Shown in pieces: positions 1 through 10,876 of a stretch of DNA of 64,000 nt; within the stretch, counting starts at the first letter, position 1; each line of letters opens with the position of its first letter. This DNA comes from Nesterenkonia sp. E16_10 (lineage in GTDB: Bacteria; Actinomycetota; Actinomycetes; Actinomycetales; Micrococcaceae), in assembly GCF_017347085.1 (NCBI RefSeq), contig NZ_JADPSA010000016.1, forward strand, positions 124,001 through 188,000, read 5' to 3'. The notes beneath the pieces are model-generated. The model saw only the letters and a program-made list of their open reading frames with translations, had not been told where the DNA came from and ran no database searches. A program made the position numbers and the translations under genes.

Positions 1-35
1 GCTCCGATACATCACCTGCTGGCAGGGGCCCCTGA
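1..35 (+). CDS. 3' end of an upstream gene (partial, possibly a PadR-type regulator)
   Basis: Only the last ten codons before a TGA at 33-35 are visible, and the TGA overlaps the next gene's ATG by one base. That tight overlap suggests a co-transcribed upstream partner. Genes for proteins like the following one are often preceded by a PadR-family regulator, so this is a plausible guess, but the ten residues contain nothing diagnostic. Confidence 0.3.
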   Translation, partial: SDTSPAGRGP

Positions 36-958
36 TGGACACCACCTTGACCGAGCGGTACACCATCGCCGCGACCAGACATCTGCCCCCGAAGGTGCGG
101 GAAGAGTCCCGGGCCAACCTCGAAGCGTCCATCGGCCAGGCGATCGCCCGCCGCGTCGACAGCGGGGAGGAACCGACCACGGCCGAACGTGCCGTGTTGA
201 CCGACCTCGGCGACCCAGCCGGTCTGGCCGCCGGCTACGCGCACCGCCCGCTCCATCTGATCGGACCACGGTATTACCTCACCTGGTGGCGTCTGCTCCG
301 GACCCTGCTCGCCTTCGTGCCGATCTGCGCGGCAGGAGGAGTCGCCCTGGGACAGACGCTCGACGGGGCCGGGATCGGCGCGATCCTCAGCGCCTCGATC
401 ACCGTCGGAGTCTCGTTGATCGTGCATCTCAGCTTCTGGGTCACCCTGGTCTTCTTCATCCTCGAACGCTCCGGGGTGGCGATCGACGCAGGCTGGGACC
501 CCGACGAACTTCCCGTGCCGGGGGCAGACAGCGCCAGATCGGAGCTCATCGCCACACTCGTCTTCCTCGGGCTGGCCGCCGGCGCGGTGTTGTGGGACCG
601 ATTCCGTGGATTGGCTCTGGTCGACGGCGAGGCGCTTCCGATTCTGAACACCGCCCTCTGGCCCTGGCTGCTGGGACTGATCGCGCTGCACGCGATCTTC
701 GCGGTGGTGCTGCAGCGGCGGGGTCGGTGGGACGCTCGACTGGCGGTCGCCAACACCGTGCTCGGGCTGGTGTTCGTGAGCCTGATCCTGAACCTGCTGG
801 TGCGCGGGACCCTGGTGAGTCCACAATTCCTCGACTCTGGAGTGTTCGAAGCAGAGACGCTGCGCACTCTCGGGATCCTGCTCGGGTTCGGCGTGGTCGG
901 TTTATGGGGATGGTCCATCCTGGACGGATGGCTCAAGCGCCGCCGCGATGCCCCCTGA
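35..958 (+). CDS. Multi-pass membrane protein with permease-prefix (HAAS/DUF1700-like) N-terminus
   Basis: A 307-residue protein. Residues 1-75 are a soluble helical segment, rich in charged residues and containing the pattern LGDPAGLAAGYA, typical of the permease-prefix or HAAS domain that accompanies PadR-regulated membrane proteins. After it come about six hydrophobic segments (near 88-108, 112-138, 172-190, 205-228, 240-262 and 278-298). There are no catalytic motifs, so the function is unknown; a sensor or envelope-stress role is only inferred from the family. The ATG at 35 overlaps the preceding stop codon, which supports this start. The 153 bases to prfB hold no gene. Confidence 0.6.
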   Translation: MDTTLTERYTIAATRHLPPKVREESRANLEASIGQAIARRVDSGEEPTTAERAVLTDLGDPAGLAAGYAHRPLHLIGPRYYLTWWRLLRTLLAFVPICAAGGVALGQTLDGAGIGAILSASITVGVSLIVHLSFWVTLVFFILERSGVAIDAGWDPDELPVPGADSARSELIATLVFLGLAAGAVLWDRFRGLALVDGEALPILNTALWPWLLGLIALHAIFAVVLQRRGRWDARLAVANTVLGLVFVSLILNLLVRGTLVSPQFLDSGVFEAETLRTLGILLGFGVVGLWGWSILDGWLKRRRDAP

Positions 959-1111
959 CGTCCGGCCGGGCGCCTCACCCGTCAACCCAGCTTCCTGCGA
1001 TCGATCCCACGGCCGTCGGGTGCTCAAACAAGGGGGTCGATCACAGCGGAGTCCCATGCCCGGGTGAGCCTCGACCGGTGAGGGCGCAGACGACGGTACT
1101 GTAGTCCTGTT

Positions 1112-2227
1112 ATGGCTGAGACTGATTTCCCCACCGCACTTCGTGACCTGCGCAATACGCTGCGCCGCATCACGGAGGTCACCGACGTTGAAAAGCTCAA
1201 GGCGCAGGTCGTCGAGCTCAGTGATATGGCCGTGGCGCCAGACCTCTGGGACGACCAGGCCAACGCGCAGAAGGTCACCTCCGAGCTCAGTCATCGGCAG
1301 TCCGAGCTGGAGCGCCTGGAGCGGCTCGAGACCCGGATCGACGACGTCGAGATGATGGTCGAGATGGCCAAGGAAGAGGGCGACGACGAGGTGCTCGACG
1401 ACGCCGTCCGCGAGGTCGCCTCGATCCACAAGGCGCTGGAGTCCCTGGAGATCGTCACCCTGCTCTCGGGGGAGTACGACGAGTACGACGCCGTGATGAC
1501 CATCCGCTCCGGCGCCGGTGGCGTGGACGCCGCAGACTTCGCCGAGATGCTGCTGCGGATGTACACGCGCTGGGCCGAACGCCGCGGCTGGAACGTCAAG
1601 GTGCTCGACACCTCCTACGCCGAGGAGGCCGGGCTGAAGTCCGCCACCATCGAGATCAACGCCCCCTACGCCTTCGGCACCCTCTCGGTCGAGGCCGGCA
1701 CGCACCGGCTGGTGCGGATCAGCCCCTTCGACAACCAGGGCCGCCGGCAGACCTCCTTCGCCGCCGTCGAGATCATCCCGCTGCTTGAAGGCACCGAGAG
1801 CATCGACATCGACGAGAACGACCTCAAGATCGACGTCTTCCGCTCCTCCGGGCCCGGCGGACAGTCGGTGAACACCACCGACTCGGCCGTGCGCATCACC
1901 CACCTGCCCACCGGCACCGTGGTCTCGATGCAGAACGAGAAGTCCCAGATCCAGAACCGCGCCGCCGCGATGCGGGTGCTGCAGTCCCGGCTGCTGGTGC
2001 TGAAGAAGGCCGAGGAGTCCGCCGAGAAGAAGGCGCTCGCCGGAGACATCAAGGCCTCCTGGGGTGACCAGATCCGCTCCTACGTGCTGCACCCGTACCA
2101 GATGGTCAAGGACCTGCGCACCGAGCACGAGGTGGGCAACACCCAGGCGGTGCTCGACGGCGACATCGACGGCTTCATCGACACAGGAATCCGCTGGCGC
2201 AACGAGACCGCGGCCGAGGACGACTGA
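1112..2227 (+). CDS. prfB: Peptide chain release factor 2
   Basis: A class I release factor of 371 residues that ends translation at UGA and UAA and triggers peptidyl-tRNA hydrolysis on the ribosome. The SPF tripeptide that reads the stop codon is visible in [17 protein letters not shown]. The universal GGQ catalytic loop follows in [16 protein letters not shown]. The N-terminal 110 residues form the charged helical domain. The frame is open from the ATG, so the self-regulating UGA frameshift of the E. coli gene is absent. It lies 3 bp upstream of ftsE, the usual actinobacterial arrangement. A TACTGT hexamer about a dozen bases upstream of the ATG could be a -10 element for a short-leader transcript. 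Confidence 0.97.
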   Translation: MAETDFPTALRDLRNTLRRITEVTDVEKLKAQVVELSDMAVAPDLWDDQANAQKVTSELSHRQSELERLERLETRIDDVEMMVEMAKEEGDDEVLDDAVREVASIHKALESLEIVTLLSGEYDEYDAVMTIRSGAGGVDAADFAEMLLRMYTRWAERRGWNVKVLDTSYAEEAGLKSATIEINAPYAFGTLSVEAGTHRLVRISPFDNQGRRQTSFAAVEIIPLLEGTESIDIDENDLKIDVFRSSGPGGQSVNTTDSAVRITHLPTGTVVSMQNEKSQIQNRAAAMRVLQSRLLVLKKAEESAEKKALAGDIKASWGDQIRSYVLHPYQMVKDLRTEHEVGNTQAVLDGDIDGFIDTGIRWRNETAAEDD

Positions 2228-2230
2228 TCC

Positions 2231-4320
<2,090 letters not shown>

Positions 4321-4324
<4 letters not shown>

Positions 4325-5238
4325 ACCGCCTCCTCTACATGCTCGGTGAGACCTTCAGCTCGCTGCGTCGCAACGTTGCCATGGTCGCCTCCGTCATCCT
4401 GGTCACCTTCATCTCGTTGACGTTCGTGGGATCCGCCGCGCTGATGCAGACCCAGGTCAACCAGATGACCGACGACTTCTATGATCGCCTGGAGCTCTCG
4501 GTGTTCCTGTGCACCGAGAACTCCCCGCAATCCTCCTGTCCCACCGGAGCGGTGAGCGCAGATCAGCGCGACTCCCTGGAGCACACGCTCTCCGACGGCG
4601 CGGCCAGCCAGTATGTGGCCAGCTATCGCCACGAGACCCAGCAGGAGGCCCTGGACGACTTCTTGGACACCCGCGGGGAGAACTCGCGCACCGCGTCGCT
4701 GACCGCCGCCGACATGCCGGAGTCCTACCGGGTGCTGCTGCACGAGCCCGAGGAGTTCCCGGTGGTCACCGAGCTGTTCGGCTCCGCACCGGGGGTGGAG
4801 ACCGTGGCGGATCAGCAGGAGGTGCTCGATCAGATCTTCGGCATCCTCAACGGGCTCACCATGGTCGCTCTGATCATCGCCGGGGTGATGATCGTCTGTG
4901 CGCTGCTGCTGGTGGCCACCACGATCCGGCTCTCCGCCTTCAGCCGGCGCCGCGAGACCGGAATCATGCGGCTGGTCGGCGCCTCCAAATCGATGATCCG
5001 GATGCCGTTCGTCTTCGAAGGCGTGATCGCTGCCTTGATCGGTGGCGTGCTTGCCTGCGCGGCCACCTGGGTGGTCGCGGAGTTCGTCATGGGCCAGTGG
5101 ATGGCCCGACAGGTCCCGAGCATCCGTTTCATCGACTCCGCCGAGGCCTGGATCATCATGCCGGGGCTCTTGGCGATCGCTGTGGTCCTGGCGATCGTCG
5201 CCTCATGGGTCACGGTGCGCCGATACCTGCGTGTATGA
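4321..5238 (+). CDS. ftsX: Cell division protein FtsX (permease-like)
   Basis: A 305-residue membrane partner of FtsE. One transmembrane helix lies near residues 20-43. A large extracellular loop follows (about 45-172) with a Cys pair at CTENSPQSSC. Three helices follow near 175-200, 222-247 and 278-300. The cytoplasmic motif RRRETGIMRLVGAS after helix 2 is the conserved coupling segment of FtsX/MacB-type permeases. In the family the extracellular loop recruits RipC- or EnvC-type hydrolase activators. The ATG overlaps the ftsE stop (ATGA), so the two proteins are probably made in step. Confidence 0.95.
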
Positions 5239-5307
5239 TCGAAGGTCGGCTCTTCTGGCCACTGCAGAAGATCGCCGAGATCAGCGACCCAGCGCGGAGG
5301 TGACACG

Positions 5308-5811
5308 GTGGCGAAGAAGAAGGGCGCGAAGAAACAGCGCGATCCCAACAACAGCGTCGTGGCCACGAACCGCCGTGCCCGGCACGACTACGAGATCCTC
5401 GACAAGTACGAGGCCGGAATGGTGCTCACCGGCACCGAGGTGAAGTCGCTGCGCGAAGGCACCGCGAACCTCACCGACGGTTTCGGCGGCTTCTCCAGCG
5501 GGGGTGAGCTCTGGCTCGAGCAGGTCACCATTCCCGAGTACCTCAATGGCACCTGGACCAACCACTCTGCGCGCCGCAAGCGCAAGCTGCTGCTGCACCA
5601 GAAGGAACTGGTGAAGATCTCCCGCCAGATCGAGGACCCGGGCCTGACCATCGTGCCGCTCTCGCTCTACTTCAAGGACGGCAAGGCCAAGGTCGAGATC
5701 GGCGTCGCCCGCGGCAAGCGGGAGTTCGACAAGCGGCACACCCTGAAAGAGAAGCAGGACAACCGCGAGGCCCAGCGCGCAATGCGCTACCGGAACCTGC
5801 GGTCGTCCTGA
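5308..5811 (+). CDS. smpB: SsrA-binding protein SmpB
   Basis: This 167-residue tmRNA partner brings ssrA RNA to stalled ribosomes. Family motifs are visible: [19 protein letters not shown] and [16 protein letters not shown], plus a basic N-terminal extension ([12 protein letters not shown]). The start is GTG at 5308 with GGAGG at 5296-5300. It is the last gene of the prfB-ftsE-ftsX-smpB run. Its RNA partner ssrA lies 5.7 kb downstream on the other strand, beyond the accessory patch. Confidence 0.97.
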   Translation: MAKKKGAKKQRDPNNSVVATNRRARHDYEILDKYEAGMVLTGTEVKSLREGTANLTDGFGGFSSGGELWLEQVTIPEYLNGTWTNHSARRKRKLLLHQKELVKISRQIEDPGLTIVPLSLYFKDGKAKVEIGVARGKREFDKRHTLKEKQDNREAQRAMRYRNLRSS

Positions 5812-5820
5812 GCCTCTGCG

Positions 5821-5838
5821 CCACCGAATCCTCGGTGG
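5821..5838 (+). terminator. Weak hairpin after smpB
   Basis: CCACCGA and TCGGTGG form a perfect 7-bp stem with a 4-base loop, 10 bases after the smpB stop. No T-run follows, so termination is only a possibility. Confidence 0.3.
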
Positions 5839-5867
5839 GCTGAGTCACTGCCGCGCGGTTGCGCTGC

Positions 5868-6254
5868 TCAGTCGAGCAGGCCGGCGATGTAGCCCACGAA
5901 GATCAGCAGCACCACCACGACGATCGCGATGATCGCCCCGGTCATCACCAGGTTGGACTTCGGCGGCTTCGTCGGGGAATCCTGCTGGGGCGAAGCCGTG
6001 GCGGAGTTCGAATCGGGGGGAGTATCGCCGGGCTTCACGCCGCCGCCGGACTCCAGACCGGGCGTCTCGGTCGGCTCGGGATCCAACCCGGGGTTGCGTG
6101 CAACCTCATCGCGGTGATGCTCACCGTGACTGCTCTGGTTCCCGCCGTCGCGCTGGTGCGGCGGAGTGTCCAGCGGCTGACCGCCGTTGACCTCGGTGTG
6201 GGCACCTTCATGGGGCTGCTTGGAATCGTCGGGCCGGTTCTGGTCGGTCGTCAT
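5868..6254 (-). CDS. Small protein with disordered N-terminus and one C-terminal membrane helix
   Basis: A 128-residue protein. Residues 1-100 are hydrophilic and rich in Pro, Gly, Asp, His and Gln, and probably disordered. A single hydrophobic helix (MTGAIIAIVVVVLLIFVGYIAGLL) closes the C-terminus, suggesting a tail-anchored protein. I chose the ATG at 6254 (MTTDQNRP) because GAGGTG sits about 8 bases upstream; the frame is open 15 codons further but without a comparable ribosome site. No family recognised. Confidence 0.6.
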   Translation of the reverse strand: MTTDQNRPDDSKQPHEGAHTEVNGGQPLDTPPHQRDGGNQSSHGEHHRDEVARNPGLDPEPTETPGLESGGGVKPGDTPPDSNSATASPQQDSPTKPPKSNLVMTGAIIAIVVVVLLIFVGYIAGLLD

Positions 6255-6341
6255 CTGACACCTCAATCTGTCGTAGTGTTTGGTCTCCACAATAGTCAAA
6301 GGACCATTAGGTCCTGTCCTTGGGAGCTGGACGTCAGCTGA

Positions 6342-7439
6342 CTATTCGCCGATCTTCGCGGCGATCTCCCGCTTAGTGGTCGCCATGATCGACCGGTCTG
6401 CGGCGCTCATGCGTTCACTGGCCATATCGGCCTGGTGCCAGAACGGGTAGGCCAGGGATGGCCGGCCGGCGTCGTCGATGGCTTGGGCGTCCTCCGCGTC
6501 CAGCGCGAGCTCGAAGGTGCCGAGCAGGTCGTTCCACTGCTCGAGGCTGCGCGCACCCACGGCGAGGTTGGTGACCCCGGGACGCTTCAGCAGCCAGGCC
6601 AGCAGGACCTGAGGGATCGTGGCGTGCTTGCGCTGGGCCACCTCGTCAAGGACGTCGACCACGTGGTAGAGCTTCTCCCAGTCCGCGACGCGCATCTCGG
6701 AGCCATCGCCGTCGACCATCCGGGCCCCCGACTCGGGGCGCCGGTCCCGGCGGTACTTGCCGCTGAGCAGGCCCATCCCCATAGGGCTCCACACCTGGGT
6801 GCCGATGCCCTGATCGATCCCAGCGGGGATCATCTCGTATTCGGCCTCGCGGGAGTACGGCGAGTAGTGGATCTGCTGGACCACCGGCTTGATGAAGCCG
6901 TTGACCTCACAGACCTTCAGGGCCTTCATCAGCTGCCAGGCGGTGTAGTTCGAGACCCCGTAGTACCGGATCTTGCCAGCGCGGACCAGGCCATCCATGG
7001 TCTGCAGCGTCTCCTCCAACGGAGTCTCCCCGTCCCAGTGGTGAAGATAGAACAGGTCGACATGATCACGGCCCAGTCGGTGCAGGGACTTGTCCAGCTC
7101 GTTGAGCAGGTGCCAGCGGGAGGCGCCACCGTCGTTGGGGCCGTCTCCGATCACCATCCGGGCCTTGGTGGTGATCAGGAAATCGTCGTAGCGGCCGCTG
7201 CGCGCCAGGGTTTCACCCAGGACCTCCTCAGAGACGCCGCCCGAGTAGAGGTTCGCGGTGTCCAGCAGGTTGATCCCCGCGTCGAGCGAGCGGTCCAGCA
7301 GCACGGCAGCCTCGTCGGGGCCGAGGTTTCCCATATGGCTCATGCCGTTGTCCCCGCCGAAGGGCAGGGTGCCCAGCGCAAGCGGGGAGACTCTGAGGCC
7401 GCAGGTGGGGGAGAGGGGGCGGTAGAAGGGGGTGCTCAT
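6342..7439 (-). CDS. Aldo/keto reductase
   Basis: A 365-residue NADPH-dependent oxidoreductase of the aldo/keto reductase (TIM-barrel) superfamily. The tetrad is visible as Asp60 (LLDTANLYSGG), Tyr65, Lys92 (ITTKAR) and His133 (FYLHHWD). It resembles the YajO/Tas-like groups, with a C-terminal segment for cofactor binding (TNLAVGARSLEQWNDLLG). The ATG at 7439 has GAAGGAG just upstream. The substrate cannot be told from sequence; aldehydes or ketones are generic for the family. It reads away from the YrhK-like gene and shares no operon with neighbours. Confidence 0.9.
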   Translation of the reverse strand: MSTPFYRPLSPTCGLRVSPLALGTLPFGGDNGMSHMGNLGPDEAAVLLDRSLDAGINLLDTANLYSGGVSEEVLGETLARSGRYDDFLITTKARMVIGDGPNDGGASRWHLLNELDKSLHRLGRDHVDLFYLHHWDGETPLEETLQTMDGLVRAGKIRYYGVSNYTAWQLMKALKVCEVNGFIKPVVQQIHYSPYSREAEYEMIPAGIDQGIGTQVWSPMGMGLLSGKYRRDRRPESGARMVDGDGSEMRVADWEKLYHVVDVLDEVAQRKHATIPQVLLAWLLKRPGVTNLAVGARSLEQWNDLLGTFELALDAEDAQAIDDAGRPSLAYPFWHQADMASERMSAADRSIMATTKREIAAKIGE

Positions 7440-7550
7440 CGGGCTCCTTCGCAGAAAGACGGGACCTGCCGGATACTACTCCGAGTTCCCGAGGACGGGC
7501 TGAGCAATGCAGTCTCGCAGAGTCCCTGGAGCTGGGGTTATCCTGGCGCG

Positions 7551-7826
7551 ATGACCGATCCCGATCTGGTGCTGCGCGTCGGCCACGAGGAACTGGTGAT
7601 CCGGCGACGCTACGAGACCCTGAGCATCGCCAACGATTTCCTGATCGCGCTGGCCTTCACCGTGGGCAGCGTGTTCTTCTTCTCGGAGTCCACGATGACC
7701 GCCGGCACCTGGCTGTTCCTCGCCGGCAGCCTGCTGCTCATGGTCCGTCCCACGCTCCGGCTGCTGCGGCGCGTCCACCTGGTGCGCGTGGGTGGGCCGA
7801 TGGCGGAATCGGCTCGCGACTTCTGA
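7551..7826 (+). CDS. YrhK-like small membrane protein
   Basis: A 91-residue protein with two predicted membrane helices (about 30-48 and 53-70). The opening motif LVIRRRYETLSIANDFLIAL matches the YrhK-like domain. The family has no established function. The ATG at 7551 sits about 11 bases after a TATCCT hexamer, so the transcript could be nearly leaderless. It is the last clearly intact core gene before the accessory patch. Confidence 0.7.
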   Translation: MTDPDLVLRVGHEELVIRRRYETLSIANDFLIALAFTVGSVFFFSESTMTAGTWLFLAGSLLLMVRPTLRLLRRVHLVRVGGPMAESARDF

Positions 7827-7939
7827 GCGGTGCTCCACCCATGCGTCCGGCCGCCCTGGCCGAGGCTGGGGGCCGCTGGAGGACAGGCCTGCGGTTCACA
7901 CAACGGGGACGCGGTCAGAGGCGCGCCGGGTCCGCATGA

Positions 7940-7967
7940 GGGCACAGAGATGCCCGAGCAGGCTTAG
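7940..7967. repeat. Left copy of a 28-bp direct repeat bounding the accessory patch
   Basis: This 28-base stretch starting GGGCACAGAGATGCCCGAG matches 11458-11485 at 25 of 28 positions. The right copy is the T-run and first stem arm of the ssrA terminator. This copy lacks the second stem arm, so it looks like a displaced duplicate. Confidence 0.6.
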
Positions 7968-7990
7968 CGGCCGCGCCGGCCACTGCCCCT

Positions 7991-8245
7991 TTGACAGCGT
8001 CGTCATCGCTGGCGGTCGAGCAGGAGGCCATCGACGCCGAGGAGCTGTCTTCGGCCCTGCAGACGATGTTTGAGGACATGCTGGTCGTCGATGACGAGCA
8101 GGGGGTGGTCTCCTACGACGAGGCGGCGGCCATCGACCTGTTGGGCGCCGAGACCGCCGGTGAGCTCGGTGGGCAGATTGCTGCGGCCTCAAACGCCCCG
8201 ACTTCTCGGTGTGTTCTGACCGTTTCCCAGTCGCCCGAGCCATGA
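7991..8245 (+). CDS. Possible small acidic protein or gene remnant, unrecognised
   Basis: An open frame of 84 codons from TTG with an acidic, helix-like sequence (EELSSALQTMFEDMLVVDD, then YDEAAAIDLLGAETAGELGG). There is no convincing ribosome site, and the last 20 residues look non-native. It may be the leftover of a longer gene damaged with its neighbours. It has no recognised family. Confidence 0.3.
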   Translation: MTASSSLAVEQEAIDAEELSSALQTMFEDMLVVDDEQGVVSYDEAAAIDLLGAETAGELGGQIAAASNAPTSRCVLTVSQSPEP

Positions 8246-8257
8246 CACGCTGAACTC

Positions 8258-8642
8258 GTGCCCCCGACGGAACCCACACCAGCCGATCGTCAGGCTCATC
8301 GTGACTCTGTCCAGCTCAGTGATCCTGACCTTGTCCGCAAGCTCGGGGGGCTTGGGGGTTCAGCTCGTGGCAGACATTGGGCCAGCTGAGGAGACCCGTG
8401 CGGTTCGTCACTGGGTTGACGGGGAACGCCATCCCTCGGCCGCCACGATGGCTCGGCTCCGCGGCGCCTACCTCATTGCGGCACTACTGCTCCACCATCA
8501 TCCCACCTCACTCATCCAAGCCTGGTTTTCCGGGCTGAACCCTGAACTCGACGACTCCACCCCGGCAGTGCTTCTCCGCGACGGGCCACTCGAGCAGACG
8601 GGTCCGGCGGGACCTGCGGCGGCACGCATCTTCGTTGCCTGA
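8258..8642 (+). pseudogene. Frameshifted Xre/MbcA/ParS-type (DUF2384) antitoxin gene
   Basis: From GTG at 8258 one frame reads into SDPDLVRKLGGLG. The next frame then continues VQLVADIGPAEETRAVRHW, then IQAWFSGLNPELDDSTPAVLLRDG, to a stop at 8642. The second part matches the C-terminal toxin-binding domain of the Xre/MbcA/ParS antitoxins (the AWLxGxNPxLxxxxPxxLLR pattern). Removing one G from the five-G run at 8354-8358 joins the two parts into a single frame, LVRKLGGLGVQLVADIG. A one-base insertion therefore breaks the gene, or there is a read error in a homopolymer. Such antitoxins normally pair with a RES-domain toxin, and a RES-like remnant follows directly. Confidence 0.6.
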
Positions 8643-8862
8643 GATTGAGCCGACGTCCGTCGTTCAGAGTAGCGAGATCCACCGAGCACCAGCCACGGTC
8701 CCGAGGTCCGCGCGACGCACTCATCCATGGTTCAGCTACGCAGTTCTTTCTGCCCCTGGTGGGCACCTCCTGATCGAGCAAGGGACGACCGGAGGCACCG
8801 TGCTCGACTCGCGGCACCTAATTGGAGCGGATTTCGACGATGAAGGTCTCGTGGATTCCTGA
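8635..8862 (+). pseudogene. Truncated RES-like toxin remnant
   Basis: The frame opens at TTG 8635, overlapping the antitoxin stop by eight bases as in intact antitoxin-toxin pairs. Its start (PEIEPTSVVQSSEIHRA, then HPWFS) resembles the beginning of RES-domain toxins, which are NAD-degrading enzymes. The conserved RES core (GRFD, then CYLA) is not recognisable, and the frame runs into the 3' end of the converging gene at 8818. I infer a decayed, non-functional toxin. Similarity is short, so this could be an unrelated open frame. Confidence 0.35.
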
Positions 8863-9534
8863 TCTATCAGTAGCTTCGAGAACGAGCAGCATCAATGCCG
8901 CCGCTGCTGCTGGTGACCATTCAGGGGTGGTGAAGGTGATGGTACCGAGGTGTTCGGGGGATCTGAGGCTCCATCGATTATCAAAGCTCTCCTTTGCAGA
9001 GGCACTCGATATCGCCACGGAGGTGAATGGCTCAATATGAGTTCGAGCGAACCAGTCGGTCGTACTATCGACCCACTGGCGACGCTTCTCTGAAAAGAGA
9101 ATCCTGACCGTCGCGGTTGTGTGTGACCTCACCTCGGCGAGTCCCGTGAACTGGTCAAGAAGGTCTTGTCGGACAGAATCGCTCATGGCGTGTGTTGCCG
9201 CTGGAAGCTGCATCCGTATTCCACCGAGGTCATATTTCCCCAACTGCTCGATCGAGCGTGAGGCGGCATGGACTAGCAATGCGACGGGCAGCGGCACAGT
9301 CGACTTGGTGTAAACCCCCGCTTGGAACCAACCGAGTTCTCCAGAGATCAGGTCGGCTGCGGAGAGCCCATCGAAGTTCCAGAATCCCTCGTGGGGCTGG
9401 ACCTCTTCTTCGCTTGTGGTGTCTGGTGCCAGGCTATGAATCGTCCCGGCGAAACAGGCGAATGCGCCATCAGATTCCAGTTCACCGGAATGTATTGCCG
9501 ACGCCACGGCCCCGGACACCGGCACGGAACCCAT
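8818..9534 (-). CDS. Unrecognised soluble protein
   Basis: A protein of about 238 residues with no signal peptide or membrane helix. Notable segments are HEGFWNFDGLSAADLISGELGWF near the N-terminus and EWSPAAAAALMLLVLEATDRSGIHETFIVEIRSN at the C-terminus (helix then strand). No known family is recognised. The frame is open further upstream to 9684, but that part overlaps the preceding gene, so I prefer the ATG at 9534; no strong ribosome site supports it. It follows the secreted-protein gene by 32 bases on the same strand. Codon use is less GC-biased than core genes here, which suggests transfer. Confidence 0.5.
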   Translation of the reverse strand: MGSVPVSGAVASAIHSGELESDGAFACFAGTIHSLAPDTTSEEEVQPHEGFWNFDGLSAADLISGELGWFQAGVYTKSTVPLPVALLVHAASRSIEQLGKYDLGGIRMQLPAATHAMSDSVRQDLLDQFTGLAEVRSHTTATVRILFSEKRRQWVDSTTDWFARTHIEPFTSVAISSASAKESFDNRWSLRSPEHLGTITFTTPEWSPAAAAALMLLVLEATDRSGIHETFIVEIRSN

Positions 9535-9566
9535 AATGCTGACGATGAATGGGTCACGATCTGGAG

Positions 9567-10574
9567 TCACAGAGTGCACCGCAGGGTGCGGGCACCCGTG
9601 TAGGCCTTCTCCGGCGTGTCTATGTATCCGATGAGATCGACGTCTACCCAGCTTCGCCACTGCTTGCTCGCTGTAGATCGGCATGTGATCCGCGCATTCG
9701 CGCGCTTTGCAGTACCGGGCTTAATGACCCGGACGCCTGCGGTCCCCCGGTTGTTCCAACTTGAGTTCTGCTTTGGCTTGTACTGCAGCTGAACGGTCAC
9801 CTTCGCCGTGAGCGCCGGCGAGGAGCCTCTGACCCACCAACCGTGTCCCGACGCCTGACCTCGAGTCACGTGCACGTAATCGCCTCTTGTAAGAAATGCA
9901 CCGACAGCTGCGGTGGAGACTAGTGGATACGCGGTATCCGCAGTGGGGTATACCGTCTGGACCAACTCACCTTCTACCACCGAGTACGACGAATCGACAA
10001 CGTCCCCGTTTTGGTCGTGCGCTTCAGGATGTTCAACGATTCCTACCAATACATCGTCTTCATAGAGGGCCACTGCACCCGTGTCTTGCACAACTGGAAC
10101 GACCCCTGGGGTCAGCGTATAGGCAGAGCTATGGTCCGACTGTGGCGATGTGGTGACTGCACTGAGGCTAATGGACCCACCGTCCAGGACTTGCAACGCG
10201 TACGCGTCAGCCGACCCCTCCACGGGGAACACGGTGGTCCCCTCCGGGGTAGATTCACCTTCTCCGAGAACCGTGCTTGCAGACACCCCTAGGCCTATCT
10301 CCATCTCTCCGTCGATATTGATCGTTGCCGGGTTTGAGGGATCACCTGGAACGGTGGTGACTATGCCGTCGTCTTCCCAGACCAAGCCCTCCTCAGCGAG
10401 AGTGGACCCCTGGGCCAAAGCGGGAGCTCCAGGGGTCGCTGCCAAGACCTCCTCCACCTCATCAGCCCCGGTAACGCCTGCTGGGGAGGTCGGAGGCGCG
10501 ATCAATGTGGTCGTCGGCAAGAGCAAAGAAAGCGTGAACGCAGCGGCGACGAGCGGAACGGTTGTACTTGACAT
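9567..10574 (-). CDS. Secreted protein of unknown function
   Basis: A 335-residue protein with a short signal-peptide-like start (residues 1-31, hydrophobic core VPLVAAAFTLSLLLPTTTLI). A region follows that is rich in Gly, Ser, Thr, Val and acidic residues and looks beta-rich. The C-terminal ~100 residues have the feel of a small beta domain (HGWWVRGSSPALTAKVTVQL, then WRSWVDVDLIGYIDTPEKAY) with two cysteines that could pair. Similar C-terminal modules occur in uncharacterised secreted actinobacterial proteins. The ATG at 10574 has AAAGGA about 8 bases upstream. The GC content is lower than flanking core genes. Confidence 0.65.
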   Translation of the reverse strand: MSSTTVPLVAAAFTLSLLLPTTTLIAPPTSPAGVTGADEVEEVLAATPGAPALAQGSTLAEEGLVWEDDGIVTTVPGDPSNPATINIDGEMEIGLGVSASTVLGEGESTPEGTTVFPVEGSADAYALQVLDGGSISLSAVTTSPQSDHSSAYTLTPGVVPVVQDTGAVALYEDDVLVGIVEHPEAHDQNGDVVDSSYSVVEGELVQTVYPTADTAYPLVSTAAVGAFLTRGDYVHVTRGQASGHGWWVRGSSPALTAKVTVQLQYKPKQNSSWNNRGTAGVRVIKPGTAKRANARITCRSTASKQWRSWVDVDLIGYIDTPEKAYTGARTLRCTL

Positions 10575-10787
10575 CGAGAGGATTCCTTTCAGAAATCTCA
10601 GTAATAAACCACGTTAATATGGCCGTATTTATAGATGCCTGTTTACCGTTTGCATTCAGTTTGGAATTTTCTGCCGTTCAATATTATCGGAGCAACGACT
10701 CCTGAAACACGTGCCGAAGGCTACAGTAAGCCTTGCTTGACGAACATGTAATAGCAACTTTTGGATACATTTTGGTCGCCTGCCTTG
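10575..10787. other. AT-rich intergenic stretch
   Basis: No gene is visible. The 10600-10770 interval is the most AT-rich part of the window and probably holds the promoter of the leftward secreted-protein gene. It also marks foreign or decaying DNA. Confidence 0.6.
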
Positions 10788-10871
10788 ATATGTGAAGGCG
10801 ACGGCTTTTGGGTCTACCGAGTCGGCACCTACCGGGTCATCTGCGACATCCAACGAGGACAGCTGATCGTG
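10788..10871 (+). pseudogene. Fragment of a RelE/ParE-type toxin gene
   Basis: About 28 codons read EGDGFWVYRVGTYRVICDI, then QRGQLIV. This matches the C-terminal strand region of RelE toxins (YWRYRVGDYRVICDI type). The N-terminal two-thirds and the final HR-VY motif are missing. The match ends six bases before transposase homology begins, so the gene was probably cut by an insertion or deletion. Confidence 0.6.
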
Positions 10872-10876
10872 CCCGG

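Noticed and set aside
1112-1250. Possible programmed frameshift in prfB
   Set aside because: The frame is open from the ATG and no in-frame UGA occurs near codon 25, so no frameshift is needed.
7991-8245. Treating the 84-codon frame as a firm gene
   Set aside because: It lacks a ribosome site and a family, and lies beside broken genes; kept only at low confidence.
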